Positions 33,224-42,611 of a stretch of DNA of 61,311 nt are shown piece by piece. The notes beneath the pieces are model-generated. The model saw nothing but the letters and a program-made list of their open reading frames with translations. It was not told the DNA's origin and ran no database searches. A program made the position numbers and the translations under genes. The first letter of the stretch is position 1. Every line of letters starts with the position of its first letter. The stretch is from positions 1 to 61,311 of the forward strand of contig JAFIGV010000020.1 of assembly GCA_017849575.1 (NCBI GenBank), read 5' to 3'. The stretch is from Flavipsychrobacter sp. (GTDB taxonomy: Bacteria > Bacteroidota > Bacteroidia > Chitinophagales > Chitinophagaceae).

Positions 33224-35604
33224 TGGAAGGCATGCAGAAAATCCGGTTAGCGGGAAGCAAATTATTCTTGTTGCTCTTTATTTTTCTGGCAACAGGAGCA
33301 TTCGCGCAGAAAAAAGTGACCCTGAGCGGATACATCCGCGACGGCGAAAGCGGAGAAGCCCTGATGGCGGCTACCGTGTTTATCAAAGAACTGGCTATTG
33401 GCACCCAGACCAACAACTATGGTTTTTATTCCATCACCGTGCCACAAGGCAGTTACACCGTCATCTTTTCCTACGTAGGATATGCCACCCGAAACGAAAC
33501 GATCAATCTGATCGAAAGCCGGAGTTACAATGCAGAGCTGGCCAACCAAACTGCGCTCAAAGAAGTGGAAATAAAAGCAAGCACGCGGAAAGACGAAAAT
33601 GTAAAAACTACAGAAATGGGAACGGTCTCGCTATCGATAGACAAGATAAAGACCCTGCCGGTCATCTTTGGCGAAGTGGACATTTTGAAAGCGCTTCAGC
33701 TCATGCCCGGCGTGCAGTCTTCCGGCGAGGGAAATTCGGGATTCTACGTTCGGGGAGGAGGCCCGGATCAAAACCTGGTATTGCTTGATGATGCTGTGGT
33801 GTATAACCCCGGCCATCTTTTTGGCTTCTTTTCAGTATTCAATTCGGATGCAGTGAGAAACATCACTCTTATCAAAGGAAGTATGCCCGCAAACTACGGA
33901 GGACGCCTTTCATCTGTAGTGGATGTATCGATGAAAGAAGGAAACGTGAATGAATATCATGCACAGGGCGGTATCGGCCTGATTGCATCGAGATTAACCC
34001 TCGAAGGGCCCATCGAAAAACACAAAGGGTCGTTTGTGCTCTCCGGCAGACGAACGTATATAGATGTGCTGACCAAGCCCTTCACACAGGGAGGAAATTT
34101 CGGTGGTTCGGGCTACTACTTTTATGACGCTAACCTTAAAGCCAACTTTGCCTTTTCAAAAAAGGACCGGATTTATCTCAGTGGGTATTTCGGCAGAGAC
34201 AAGTTTACTTTTAATAGTGAGACTTCTTCCTTCAGGGCACAGATTCCCTGGGGAAATTCTACGGCAACGCTCCGCTATAACCATCTTTTCAGCGACCGCT
34301 TGTTCATGAACGCTTCGGCCATATACAATGAATACAAGTTTGAGTTCGGTGGCAGTCAAAACGATTTTGAGATACGACTATCCTCCGGCATCAAAGACTG
34401 GAATGGTAAAGTAGATTTTGATTACTACGCGGCCAACAATCATCATTTCAAAGCGGGCATCAACTATACTTATCACAAATTCATTCCAAATCAGATTTCC
34501 GGCAGATCGGGCGAAACCGAGTTTCAACCCGACAATGCACTGATACGGTATGCTCATGAAGCCGGAATCTATTTACTCGACGACTTTGAACTCACCGACT
34601 GGCTAAGGATCAATGCCGGTGTACGCTATTCCTATTTTGGACAAACGGGGCCCTACACAAGGTATCTCTATGACATCAATCAAAATAAAACCGACAGCAC
34701 CCTATACGACGCAGGCCAAATCGTAAAATCCTATGGCGGGCTGGAACCCCGGTTGAATGCTCGTTTTGCCTTAAGCAACACCTCGTCCATTAAAGCCAGT
34801 ATCGTAAAGTCTTATCAATATATCCACCTGATTACGAACAACGGAAGTACCCTACCCACAGACCTCTGGATACCGAGCACCTATACCGTACAGCCTCAGC
34901 AAGCCTGGCAGTACTCGTTGGGATACTTTAGAAATTTTCTGGACAATAAAGTAGAAGCCAGTGTGGAAGTGTATTACAAAGACATGAAAAACCAGATCGA
35001 ATACCGCCAGGGATATACACCCAATTCGGTGACGGACAACCCGGAACTTGATTACGTATTTGGCAACGGTCAGGCCTATGGTGCGGAGTTCTTTATCAAT
35101 AAGACTAAGGGAAAGTTTACTGGCTGGATCGGCTACACACTTTCCTGGACCTGGCGAACCTTTGCTGCACTGAACGGAGGAGAACGCTACCCGGCAAAAT
35201 ATGATCGCCGCCACGATCTTTCGGTGGTAGCCACCTACGAGCATAATAAAAAATGGACCTTTTCCGGTGTATTTGTGTTTGGTTCGGGCAATGCCATAAC
35301 GCTGCCGACAAACTATTATTTTATTGAGCAGCAAATCACTCCCGAATATTCAAAGCTCAATGAATACAGGCTTTTCCCTTACCACCGGCTTGATCTCTCG
35401 GCCGTGTACACGCCAAAGCCCAAACGGCCGCGCCGGTGGAAAAGCAGTTGGGTATTCTCGATTTACAACGTGTATAGCCGGCAGAATCCCTACTTTTTGT
35501 ATGTCGATTCCCGCGGCAATACAAGCGAAGGCGTAGAGGTAAAAGTGAAACAGGTTTCTATTTTCCCGATCCTTCCCAGCATCACGTATAATTTTTCGTT
35601 TTGA
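33220..35604 (+). CDS. TonB-dependent receptor with carboxypeptidase-like regulatory domain
   Basis: About 794 residues. Start chosen at the ATG at 33220, which overlaps the previous stop; ATGs at 33223 and 33232 are equally in frame. Signal peptide (LFLLLFIFLATGAFAQ), then a carboxypeptidase-regulatory-like domain (VTLSGYIRDGESGEALMAATV), a plug domain (VIFGEVDILKALQLMPGVQ ... GFYVRGGGPDQNLVLLDD) and a barrel ending in an aromatic strand (PSITYNFSF). No SusD-like partner is beside it; the DUF3347 lipoprotein is coupled instead, which might point to a metal or metallophore. The ligand is unknown. Confidence 0.95.
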   Translation: MMEGMQKIRLAGSKLFLLLFIFLATGAFAQKKVTLSGYIRDGESGEALMAATVFIKELAIGTQTNNYGFYSITVPQGSYTVIFSYVGYATRNETINLIESRSYNAELANQTALKEVEIKASTRKDENVKTTEMGTVSLSIDKIKTLPVIFGEVDILKALQLMPGVQSSGEGNSGFYVRGGGPDQNLVLLDDAVVYNPGHLFGFFSVFNSDAVRNITLIKGSMPANYGGRLSSVVDVSMKEGNVNEYHAQGGIGLIASRLTLEGPIEKHKGSFVLSGRRTYIDVLTKPFTQGGNFGGSGYYFYDANLKANFAFSKKDRIYLSGYFGRDKFTFNSETSSFRAQIPWGNSTATLRYNHLFSDRLFMNASAIYNEYKFEFGGSQNDFEIRLSSGIKDWNGKVDFDYYAANNHHFKAGINYTYHKFIPNQISGRSGETEFQPDNALIRYAHEAGIYLLDDFELTDWLRINAGVRYSYFGQTGPYTRYLYDINQNKTDSTLYDAGQIVKSYGGLEPRLNARFALSNTSSIKASIVKSYQYIHLITNNGSTLPTDLWIPSTYTVQPQQAWQYSLGYFRNFLDNKVEASVEVYYKDMKNQIEYRQGYTPNSVTDNPELDYVFGNGQAYGAEFFINKTKGKFTGWIGYTLSWTWRTFAALNGGERYPAKYDRRHDLSVVATYEHNKKWTFSGVFVFGSGNAITLPTNYYFIEQQITPEYSKLNEYRLFPYHRLDLSAVYTPKPKRPRRWKSSWVFSIYNVYSRQNPYFLYVDSRGNTSEGVEVKVKQVSIFPILPSITYNFSF

Positions 35605-35660
35605 CAATCGCATTACTCTGAATTTTTTTAGTCTTTATATATTAGTGTAAAATCCAAGTA

Positions 35661-37139
35661 ATGAAATTCCTCAACCTCATCTTCATTTGCTTTTTTTCCG
35701 GTTCCTGTATGGCGCAAGTATCGCTGATACAGGATATCGCAACGGGCTCTTACGACAGTAACCCCACGATGCTTACCGATTACAACAACATGCTTTTTAT
35801 GGCTGCCGAAACACCGGCTTATGGCAATGAACTCTGGTTTTACGATGGTACCAGTGTACAGATGACCCTGGATGTTTATCCTGGTGCGGGATCTACATTT
35901 CAACTGATATTCAACCAACACGGAGCGGTGGCAAATTCCAAATTATACCTTCCGGCAAAAGACAGCCCTACGGGTATCGAATTGTATCAATACGATGGTA
36001 GTCTGCTCACTCTTGCCTATGAGCTGACGCCAGGCACCAATGGGTCTCAGGTTCGTAACCTATTTTCCCACAACAATAAGATCTACTTTACGGCCAGCGT
36101 CTCGGGTGCTTTTAGGCAACTTTTCAAGTATGATCCTGTACAACAAACTTGTAAGCAACTGACGAACGTTATTCCTGGTTCTATCATTGCACCGCCCACA
36201 CAGCCCTTTCTTTTCAACAACAAAATCTTCTTCACCATGGGTCAGGATGTTTCTGACCTATATGCCTATGATCCTGCTTTAGATACCACGACCCAGATTA
36301 CCCATTTCAGTCATACCGCGCATGGATTTTCCGGTCAGCCTTCCTTTGCTATCGCCAACAATCTGCTCTACTTTGGAGCTGCGGACAGCAACTATGGATA
36401 TGAATTATACCGCTACGACCCCGTCGGCAACATCGTCACCCGCCTCACAGACCTCAATGCCGGAGCGGAGAACGGCATCAGCCCGGACAATCGTTCCATC
36501 GAAGCATACAATGGAACAATATATTTTTCCGGTGCAGCTTCCGCAGCAAACTTTCAACTCTATGCGTACGACCCGGTAAGCAACACAACAAACCTCGTAT
36601 CGACCGTAAACCCCGGCGGAAATGCACACCCGGTCAATTTTACCCGGTTTAACAACGCACTTTATTTTGTTGCCGACGACGGAATGCATGGAAATGAGAT
36701 TTGGAAATCTACGGGAAGCAGTACAGCAATGTTGCTCGATCTAAACGCTGGAGTAAATGGCAGCGATGCCGCCGAACTGATGGTCTGGAATAATGCGTTA
36801 TTCTTCAATGCAACGAATGGTGCTTCCGGCTACGAGCTTTTCAGATACGATGAAACGAACGGTATTGCGGACGTCAGGAATGGCGCAAAGCAGTTGCTGG
36901 TCTATCCCAATCCGGTTGCCGAGAAGCTGATGGTGAGCGTTGACCCGAAAACTACGGGAAGCATAGAAATTGAAATAAGGAACACGAGCGGAAGCCTGGT
37001 GTTCACAGGACGATGGACTCATGTGACAGGCCATGAACAGATAGAGATTAACACCCGGGCACTGAGTGCCGGCAGGTACGTTCTCAGCGTGAAGAATATG
37101 AACGGAATGATCGCCAATACTTCGTTTGAGAAACGATAG
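35661..37139 (+). CDS. ELWxxDGT-repeat secreted protein with T9SS type A sorting domain
   Basis: 492 residues. Signal peptide (MKFLNLIFICFFSGSCMAQ). The passenger is built of repeats about 50 residues long with the ELWxxDGT pattern (NELWFYDGTSV, IELYQYDGSLL, YELYRYDPVGN, NEIWKSTGSST, YELFRYDETNG), probably forming a beta propeller. The end is a type A sorting domain (LLVYPNPVAEKLMVS ... LSAGRYVLSV). Predicted to be displayed on the surface; function unknown. Confidence 0.9.
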   Translation: MKFLNLIFICFFSGSCMAQVSLIQDIATGSYDSNPTMLTDYNNMLFMAAETPAYGNELWFYDGTSVQMTLDVYPGAGSTFQLIFNQHGAVANSKLYLPAKDSPTGIELYQYDGSLLTLAYELTPGTNGSQVRNLFSHNNKIYFTASVSGAFRQLFKYDPVQQTCKQLTNVIPGSIIAPPTQPFLFNNKIFFTMGQDVSDLYAYDPALDTTTQITHFSHTAHGFSGQPSFAIANNLLYFGAADSNYGYELYRYDPVGNIVTRLTDLNAGAENGISPDNRSIEAYNGTIYFSGAASAANFQLYAYDPVSNTTNLVSTVNPGGNAHPVNFTRFNNALYFVADDGMHGNEIWKSTGSSTAMLLDLNAGVNGSDAAELMVWNNALFFNATNGASGYELFRYDETNGIADVRNGAKQLLVYPNPVAEKLMVSVDPKTTGSIEIEIRNTSGSLVFTGRWTHVTGHEQIEINTRALSAGRYVLSVKNMNGMIANTSFEKR

Positions 37140-37141
37140 GA

Positions 37142-37315
37142 TTACTGTGCAAGCTCGATCAGTTTCAGCAGTATCATCAGATAAAAAGGAATTCCTGCTG
37201 CAGCCAGTGCAAAGGGAAGGTACAAGGTTGAAAAGCAGCTCTGCCGCGACCGGCGGGACTTAGCCTTCACGTTATTTACTGATGCTTCTTCGGGAATATG
37301 CCATTGATAATACAT
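37142..37315 (-). CDS. Possible 57-residue single-span membrane peptide
   Basis: A short frame on the minus strand from the ATG at 37315. A polar N-terminus (MYYQWHIPEEASVNNV), a basic stretch (KAKSRRSRQS), one membrane helix (LYLPFALAAAGIPFYLMILL) and a short tail (KLIELAQ) give a credible small membrane protein with positive-inside topology. No family recognised and no clear Shine-Dalgarno, although few genes here have one. The sequence GATATTTG about 25 bases upstream is one base off the -7 consensus. It could still be chance. Confidence 0.45.
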   Translation of the reverse strand: MYYQWHIPEEASVNNVKAKSRRSRQSCFSTLYLPFALAAAGIPFYLMILLKLIELAQ

Positions 37316-37421
37316 CTCGTTTCGTTTTTGTCGCTACAAATATCACTGGCCATTCATTAACCGCACGAAACGCAGCCACCGTTAACAAGCCTGTTGCAGT
37401 AGCTTAACATCTGGTTTACGC

Positions 37422-37457
37422 AAAAAGCGGCGATCCGGTGCCGAGGCACCGGATCGC
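37422..37457 (-). terminator. Terminator of ilvE
   Basis: A perfect 12-base stem (GCGATCCGGTGC with GCACCGGATCGC) and 4-base loop; on the minus strand it is followed by CGCTTTTTG. It lies about 28 bases after the ilvE stop. Confidence 0.85.
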
Positions 37458-37484
37458 AATCTTCACAGACATCATATTTTCAGA

Positions 37485-38552
37485 TTAAACCCTGTAAATC
37501 CAGTCGTGTGTATCCGCTTTTCTTCCATAGCGAATTTCAGAAAGCTCCTTTTTCAGCCAGTTGGCTACCTCCCAGGTCTCAACCTGTGGGAGTACCATAT
37601 GGTTGTCCTGATAAGTGAGATCGGCTATGGGTGCAATAGACGCTGCTGTGCCCGTACCGAAAGCCTCTCTAAGCTCACCTGCCTTGTAGGCTGCTACAAT
37701 TTCGTCAATGCTTATCGGTCTTTCTTCTACTGTCATCCCCTTCTCACGCAACAAAGTCACTACGCTATCGCGACTGACACCTTCAAGAATCGTATCGCTG
37801 GTATCGGGCGTTAGCACTTTATCACCCAGCACAAAAAACACATTCATGGTGCCTATTTCCTGCACATATTTATGCTCAAAACCATCTGTCCACAGTATCT
37901 GGTCATATCCCATTTCCCGAATCTTCATGGTTGGATACATGCTTGCGCCGTAGTTGCCGGCTGCTTTGGTAAAGCCGATGCCACCCGGAAAGGCGCGTAC
38001 ATATTGATCCTGTACGTAGATAGAAACCGGCTTGGCATAGTACGGACCTGCCGGGCTTGTGATGATCATAAACGAAAAACGCTCCGCAGGCTTTACGCCA
38101 ATAAATTCATCAGTAGCGACCATGAACGGACGTATGTACAGAGAGGTACCCTCCGATGTCGGCACCCAGTCGCGGTCGAGATCTACAAGGGCGCGGATAC
38201 CTTCTACGAAAATATCCTCGGGAAGCTCTGGCATGGCCATGCGAACGGCTGAACGGTTCATACGCTTCCAGTTGTCGTAAGGGCGAAAGATCAGTGGGTT
38301 CCCCTGAGGATCCTTATAAGCTTTCACACCTTCGAAAATTGCCTGTCCGTAGTGAAAGAACGTGGTAGCAGGGCTCAGACTTACATTACCGAAAGGAATA
38401 ATTTCCGGTTGCTTCCATTCGCCTTTTTCGTAGTGCGCCACAAGCATATGATCGGAGTACAACTTGCCAAACTGAATATTCGCGGGATCGAGCTGATTAA
38501 TTCTACTTTTTTCAACCTTTTTTACTTTGATCTCTAATGTGGAAACACTCAT
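37485..38552 (-). CDS. ilvE: Branched-chain amino acid aminotransferase
   Basis: 355 residues of fold-type IV PLP aminotransferases. The catalytic lysine is in FTKAAGNYGASMYP. Other signatures are FFHYGQAIFEGVKAYKD, SLYIRPFMVATDEF, YVQEIGTMNVFFVL and FGTGTAASIAPI. It transfers amino groups between glutamate and the keto acids of Leu, Ile and Val, the last step of their synthesis and the first of their breakdown. Single gene with its own terminator; divergent from the psi-like gene. Confidence 0.96.
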   Translation of the reverse strand: MSVSTLEIKVKKVEKSRINQLDPANIQFGKLYSDHMLVAHYEKGEWKQPEIIPFGNVSLSPATTFFHYGQAIFEGVKAYKDPQGNPLIFRPYDNWKRMNRSAVRMAMPELPEDIFVEGIRALVDLDRDWVPTSEGTSLYIRPFMVATDEFIGVKPAERFSFMIITSPAGPYYAKPVSIYVQDQYVRAFPGGIGFTKAAGNYGASMYPTMKIREMGYDQILWTDGFEHKYVQEIGTMNVFFVLGDKVLTPDTSDTILEGVSRDSVVTLLREKGMTVEERPISIDEIVAAYKAGELREAFGTGTAASIAPIADLTYQDNHMVLPQVETWEVANWLKKELSEIRYGRKADTHDWIYRV

Positions 38553-38658
38553 AAATACAGATAATTAGAAACAGAATTAAATTACTTTCGCAAAGAAACA
38601 AAAATTTTCCGGTTAGGGTTGTAATCCGCCTGATACGCCCGTCAAATCATCCCAGCGC

Positions 38659-39126
38659 ATGAGTGATTTTCCCGACATTATCAGCCAACAGATCATTAGC
38701 AGCCAATACGATATTTTTTGGTCAACCCCTGCCGCCATTACTGCACTTCCTCCACGAAATGTCCTCGTTATCAGCACGGGCTTTGCAGCGAATAGCGAAG
38801 AAGAAGAGATGCTGAAAAAAATGCTCATGGCCTGTCTGTTGTCGGAGGAGGATTATCATATCGTGCAGATGCAACCCGAAGAGATGATATCCTGGCATGT
38901 TTTGCGCGATCAAATGAAAGTAAGAACGGTGCTGTTGCTGGGCGTGACACCGACCCAACTGGGTGTATCCGCGTTGTTGATGCCACACCAGATCAGCCGG
39001 TTCAACGGTTGCACCTGGATAGTTACGGACTCATTACAGACATTGATACAGCGACCAGAGATCAAGGCCCACCTCTGGAACTACGGACTTAAGCCCGCTT
39101 TTGTAGAAAAAGTATATGGCTCCTAA
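38659..39126 (+). CDS. Conserved hypothetical protein resembling DNA polymerase III psi subunit (HolD)
   Basis: 155 residues, no signal peptide or membrane helix. An alpha/beta pattern with NVLVISTGFAANSEEEEMLKKML, a DYHIVQMQPEEM strand, TVLLLGVTP and a C-terminal DSLQTLIQRPEIKAHLWN. The order and spacing of a hydrophobic strand, an L-L/Q-L-TP-E-like segment and a terminal (D)-L-xNP-xKxxLW helix recall E. coli HolD (psi, 137 residues) as I remember it. Known function is none. It ends 17 bases before recQ, which supports a place in DNA metabolism. The psi assignment is a hypothesis. Confidence 0.7.
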   Translation: MSDFPDIISQQIISSQYDIFWSTPAAITALPPRNVLVISTGFAANSEEEEMLKKMLMACLLSEEDYHIVQMQPEEMISWHVLRDQMKVRTVLLLGVTPTQLGVSALLMPHQISRFNGCTWIVTDSLQTLIQRPEIKAHLWNYGLKPAFVEKVYGS

Positions 39127-39143
39127 AATGTTCCCGTCGCAAC

Positions 39144-41051
39144 GTGCAGTCATTAGAACAAATCCTCGAAAAATACTGGAACTATAAAAGCTTTCGTCCG
39201 CTACAGCGAGAGATCATCAACAGCGTTCTCGACAGAAAAGACACTCTTGCACTGCTGCCTACGGGCAGTGGAAAGTCGCTCTGCTATCAGTTGCCGGCAC
39301 TGGTTTCCGGCGGCTTCTGTATCGTTATTTCGCCGCTGATAGCGCTGATGAGCGATCAGGTTGCCCGCCTCAACACGCTACAGATACCGGCAGCATACCT
39401 CAGCGCTGGCATGCACCTCCGCGACTGTGAACGAACCCTCGATCATGCGATGCAAGGCGTCTATAAACTGTTGTATATATCGCCCGAGCGGTTGCAAAGC
39501 AAAAGCTTCAGGGCCTGGCTCCCTTCATTTGACATCAGTATGATTGCCGTAGATGAAGCGCACTGCATTTCGCAGTGGGGTCACGACTTTCGGCCAGACT
39601 ACCTGAAAATAGCTGAACTAAGGGAGTATTTTCCAAAGGCTCCCGTATTGGCGCTGACTGCCTCGGCTACTTTGCAGGTGCAGGAAGACATACAGCAACA
39701 ACTGAGGATGCGGCAACCGGCATTTTTCCAACAAAGCTTCAGTAGGAAAAATATTTTTTATGAGGTTCGGTATTCGGAAAATAAGGTGGCGGACACTTTT
39801 CATGCGCTAAGCAATGCGGCGGATAACCATATTGTTTACTGCCGAAGCCGGCGAAACACTGAAATGCTGGCCCGGCAGCTCAGCGATCGTGGCCTGGACG
39901 CCGGAGCCTATCATGCAGGCTTGCCCATGGTACGGCGCGGAAGTATCCAACAGCAATGGATGGAAGGGCGTATCCGCACCATGGTAGCTACCACGGCTTT
40001 TGGCATGGGTGTAGACAAAGCCAATGTGCGATCAGTGATCCACTATGATGCTCCGGAACATCTGGAAGCCTGGTACCAGGAAAGCGGTCGGGCGGGCCGA
40101 GATGGAAAGGGATCGGTCGCCCTATTACTGTACAATGCGGGAGATATTGAACGTCTTGAAAACAGCACAGATCTGCTTTATCCCCGCGAACCTTACCTGC
40201 GCGAAGTTTATCAAAAAGTCTGCGAATATCTGCAACTCCCCATCGGTGCTGCACCCGATCGTTATTTCGATTTTGTGCTGAGTGATTTCTGTAAAAAATT
40301 CGGGCTGCAACCCTTACAAGCCAATCATGCCCTACGCCTGCTGCAACAGGAGGGACTCTGGACGCTTAGCGATGCAGTGTTCCATCCGCCTTCGGTAATG
40401 ATACAACTTGGACGCACCGATCTCGACCACCTTATCGCATCACATAAGGATGCGGGTCTGGTACTGACCCATTTGCTCCGGCTCTATGGCAGCCTCTTTT
40501 ATTACCCTACGCCCATCAATGTATTGTCTGTAGCCCGCCATGCAAAACTTCCCAAAGAAAGTGTCCATCAAATTCTGCTTCAACTCAATAAGGCTGGCGC
40601 GATAGAATATTTGCTTCCGCGAGAGGGGGAACAACTCTACTTTCATCACGAACGAGCCGATAGCCGGCATTTGATCATTGACCTGGAAAGAATACGGCTA
40701 CTTCGAAAAAAACATCAGGAACGCACAAACTTCATCATTCGCTTCATGAAGCAGCATACGCAGTGTCGCGAACAGATGGTTTTGAGTTATTTTGGTGAGC
40801 ATAGCCGTCAGCCTTGTGGCCACTGTGATGTATGTGCTACGCAGACATCCACAAAAAAATCCAATAAAACGGTGAAAGAAATAGTAGTTACCGCATTGAG
40901 ATCGCCCCTTTCTCTGCCACAATTGCTGGACAAGTGCAACGAGACCGACCCGGAACTGGTTACGGCTACCGTGCGCGGTTTGTTGGACGAAGGCGTTATC
41001 ATAAAAGATGTTAAAGGTTTGCTCCACCTTAAATATAGGCCAACAGTTTAA
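39144..41051 (+). CDS. recQ: ATP-dependent DNA helicase RecQ
   Basis: 635 residues, starting at a GTG at 39144; the ATG at 39128 is in another frame. Helicase motifs: FRPLQREII, LLPTGSGKSLCYQLPAL (Walker A), AVDEAHCISQWGHDFRPDY (DEAH box), ALTASAT, and YQESGRAGRDG. The zinc-binding region is complete (about CREQMV ... CGHCDVC) and a winged-helix region follows. There is no HRDC domain at the C-terminus, so it is a short RecQ. Unwinds forked and recombination structures, 3' to 5'. Confidence 0.95.
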   Translation: MQSLEQILEKYWNYKSFRPLQREIINSVLDRKDTLALLPTGSGKSLCYQLPALVSGGFCIVISPLIALMSDQVARLNTLQIPAAYLSAGMHLRDCERTLDHAMQGVYKLLYISPERLQSKSFRAWLPSFDISMIAVDEAHCISQWGHDFRPDYLKIAELREYFPKAPVLALTASATLQVQEDIQQQLRMRQPAFFQQSFSRKNIFYEVRYSENKVADTFHALSNAADNHIVYCRSRRNTEMLARQLSDRGLDAGAYHAGLPMVRRGSIQQQWMEGRIRTMVATTAFGMGVDKANVRSVIHYDAPEHLEAWYQESGRAGRDGKGSVALLLYNAGDIERLENSTDLLYPREPYLREVYQKVCEYLQLPIGAAPDRYFDFVLSDFCKKFGLQPLQANHALRLLQQEGLWTLSDAVFHPPSVMIQLGRTDLDHLIASHKDAGLVLTHLLRLYGSLFYYPTPINVLSVARHAKLPKESVHQILLQLNKAGAIEYLLPREGEQLYFHHERADSRHLIIDLERIRLLRKKHQERTNFIIRFMKQHTQCREQMVLSYFGEHSRQPCGHCDVCATQTSTKKSNKTVKEIVVTALRSPLSLPQLLDKCNETDPELVTATVRGLLDEGVIIKDVKGLLHLKYRPTV

Positions 41052-41097
41052 TCCGCGGAACCGTCTTTTTATCCTGATCCTCCTTAATTTGCCATTG

Positions 41098-42525
41098 ATG
41101 AAAAAATTCACACTCATTGCACTGCTTGCAGTTTTTAGTATTCCTGTACTGGCTAAAGATGGTTACAAGATCAAAGTCCGCCTAACGGACAGGAAAGACT
41201 CGATGATCTACCTTGCACACTACTATGGAAAAAATTTCCCTACCGTGTATCAATGCGATTCCGCGAAGATGGACAGTAAGGGCAATGCGGTGTTTACGCA
41301 CAGCGAAAAAATTGTGGGTGGCATCTATATGATCTTGCCGCACGACAGAAATGCTTACATGGAGTTCTTGCTGGATAATGGTGATGAATTTTCTATCACT
41401 GCGGCGATGAACGATTTGAAGCATGAGGTACACTACAAAAACTCACCCGTCAACGACGACTTTCTCAAGTACCAGAACTTTTTGATGAAGCTTGCCGACC
41501 GCGAAAAAGAATACAAAGACCGATTGGCCAGGGCAAAGAACAAAAATGACAGCACGGCGATCTATGAAGAAGCGAAATCGCTGAAGACAAGTGTGGATGA
41601 TTACAGAGAAAACTATACAAAAACCCATCCGTCAAGCCTGCTTTCCGTCATTTTCCAGGCGATGCGTATGCCCGTCGTGCCGGAGGGGCCGCATTACAAA
41701 GATGATGGTAAGACCATAGACAGCGCTTTTGGCTGGCATTACTATAAAAAGCATTATTGGGACGGCTTTGACTTTCAAGATGACCGTCTGATCCATACGC
41801 CAATCTTATCTACCAAGCTCGACGAATATTTCAACAAAGTGGCTTTTCAACAGGAAGATAGCGTTATCATTGAGGCAGATACTATATTGAGCCGGATGCG
41901 CGGCACTACCGACCTTTTTAAATACACGCTCAATTGGCTAAGTACAAATGCTCAGACCACCAAAGTGATGGGTATGGATAAGGTGTTCGTGCACCTGGTG
42001 GAGAACTACTACATGAAGGGCGACGCCGACTGGTTGAGTACGGAAGACCTTAACAAGTATATAGACCGGGCCAAAAAAATAGCACCGAATGTGATCAATA
42101 ATCCCGCACCTGAGTTCACGGCTGAAGATCTCGATAAAAACGAATTTCACTTGTATGATTTTAAGGCCAAATACACACTACTTATTTTTTACGATTCGGA
42201 CTGCGGTCACTGTCAGCACGAGCTACCGCTGGTGGACTCCGCTTATCGTGGGGAACTTAAAGACAAAGGGGTGCGTGTACTGGCGTTCAATGTAGATAAG
42301 GATGAGGTGAAATGGCGGGAGTTTATCAAGAAAAACCATCTAGAAGCCTGGAAGCATATCTGGGATCCGAATTATAAATCGCGCTACTGGGCGCTGTATG
42401 ATACACAACTTGTTCCTGCTATTTATTTGCTCGATGAAGAGAAAATTATTCGTGGCAAAAAACTCGACCATAGCAACATTGGCCGGGTGATAGATTTGCT
42501 GGAACGGAAGGTGGGAAAGAAGTAA
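41098..42525 (+). CDS. DUF5106 thioredoxin-like secreted protein (TlpA/ResA-like)
   Basis: 475 residues from the ATG at 41098 (signal peptide MKKFTLIALLAVFSIPVLA). An N-terminal DUF4369-like beta domain (YKIKVRLTDRKDSMIYLAHYYG) is followed by a helical DUF5106 domain (about 130-330) and a C-terminal thioredoxin-like domain with CGHC in FYDSDCGHCQHELP and a cis-Pro in LVPAIYLLD. Predicted periplasmic thiol reductase. It begins inside the leader of no other gene, 46 bases after recQ. Confidence 0.92.
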   Translation: MKKFTLIALLAVFSIPVLAKDGYKIKVRLTDRKDSMIYLAHYYGKNFPTVYQCDSAKMDSKGNAVFTHSEKIVGGIYMILPHDRNAYMEFLLDNGDEFSITAAMNDLKHEVHYKNSPVNDDFLKYQNFLMKLADREKEYKDRLARAKNKNDSTAIYEEAKSLKTSVDDYRENYTKTHPSSLLSVIFQAMRMPVVPEGPHYKDDGKTIDSAFGWHYYKKHYWDGFDFQDDRLIHTPILSTKLDEYFNKVAFQQEDSVIIEADTILSRMRGTTDLFKYTLNWLSTNAQTTKVMGMDKVFVHLVENYYMKGDADWLSTEDLNKYIDRAKKIAPNVINNPAPEFTAEDLDKNEFHLYDFKAKYTLLIFYDSDCGHCQHELPLVDSAYRGELKDKGVRVLAFNVDKDEVKWREFIKKNHLEAWKHIWDPNYKSRYWALYDTQLVPAIYLLDEEKIIRGKKLDHSNIGRVIDLLERKVGKK

Positions 42526-42611
42526 TTCAGTCCTAAACTTTAAGGCCTGGAATGGGAAGATGCCCAAAGTGTTTAGCACCTACCCGTCCCATATTCCTCA
42601 TAGCTGATTCG

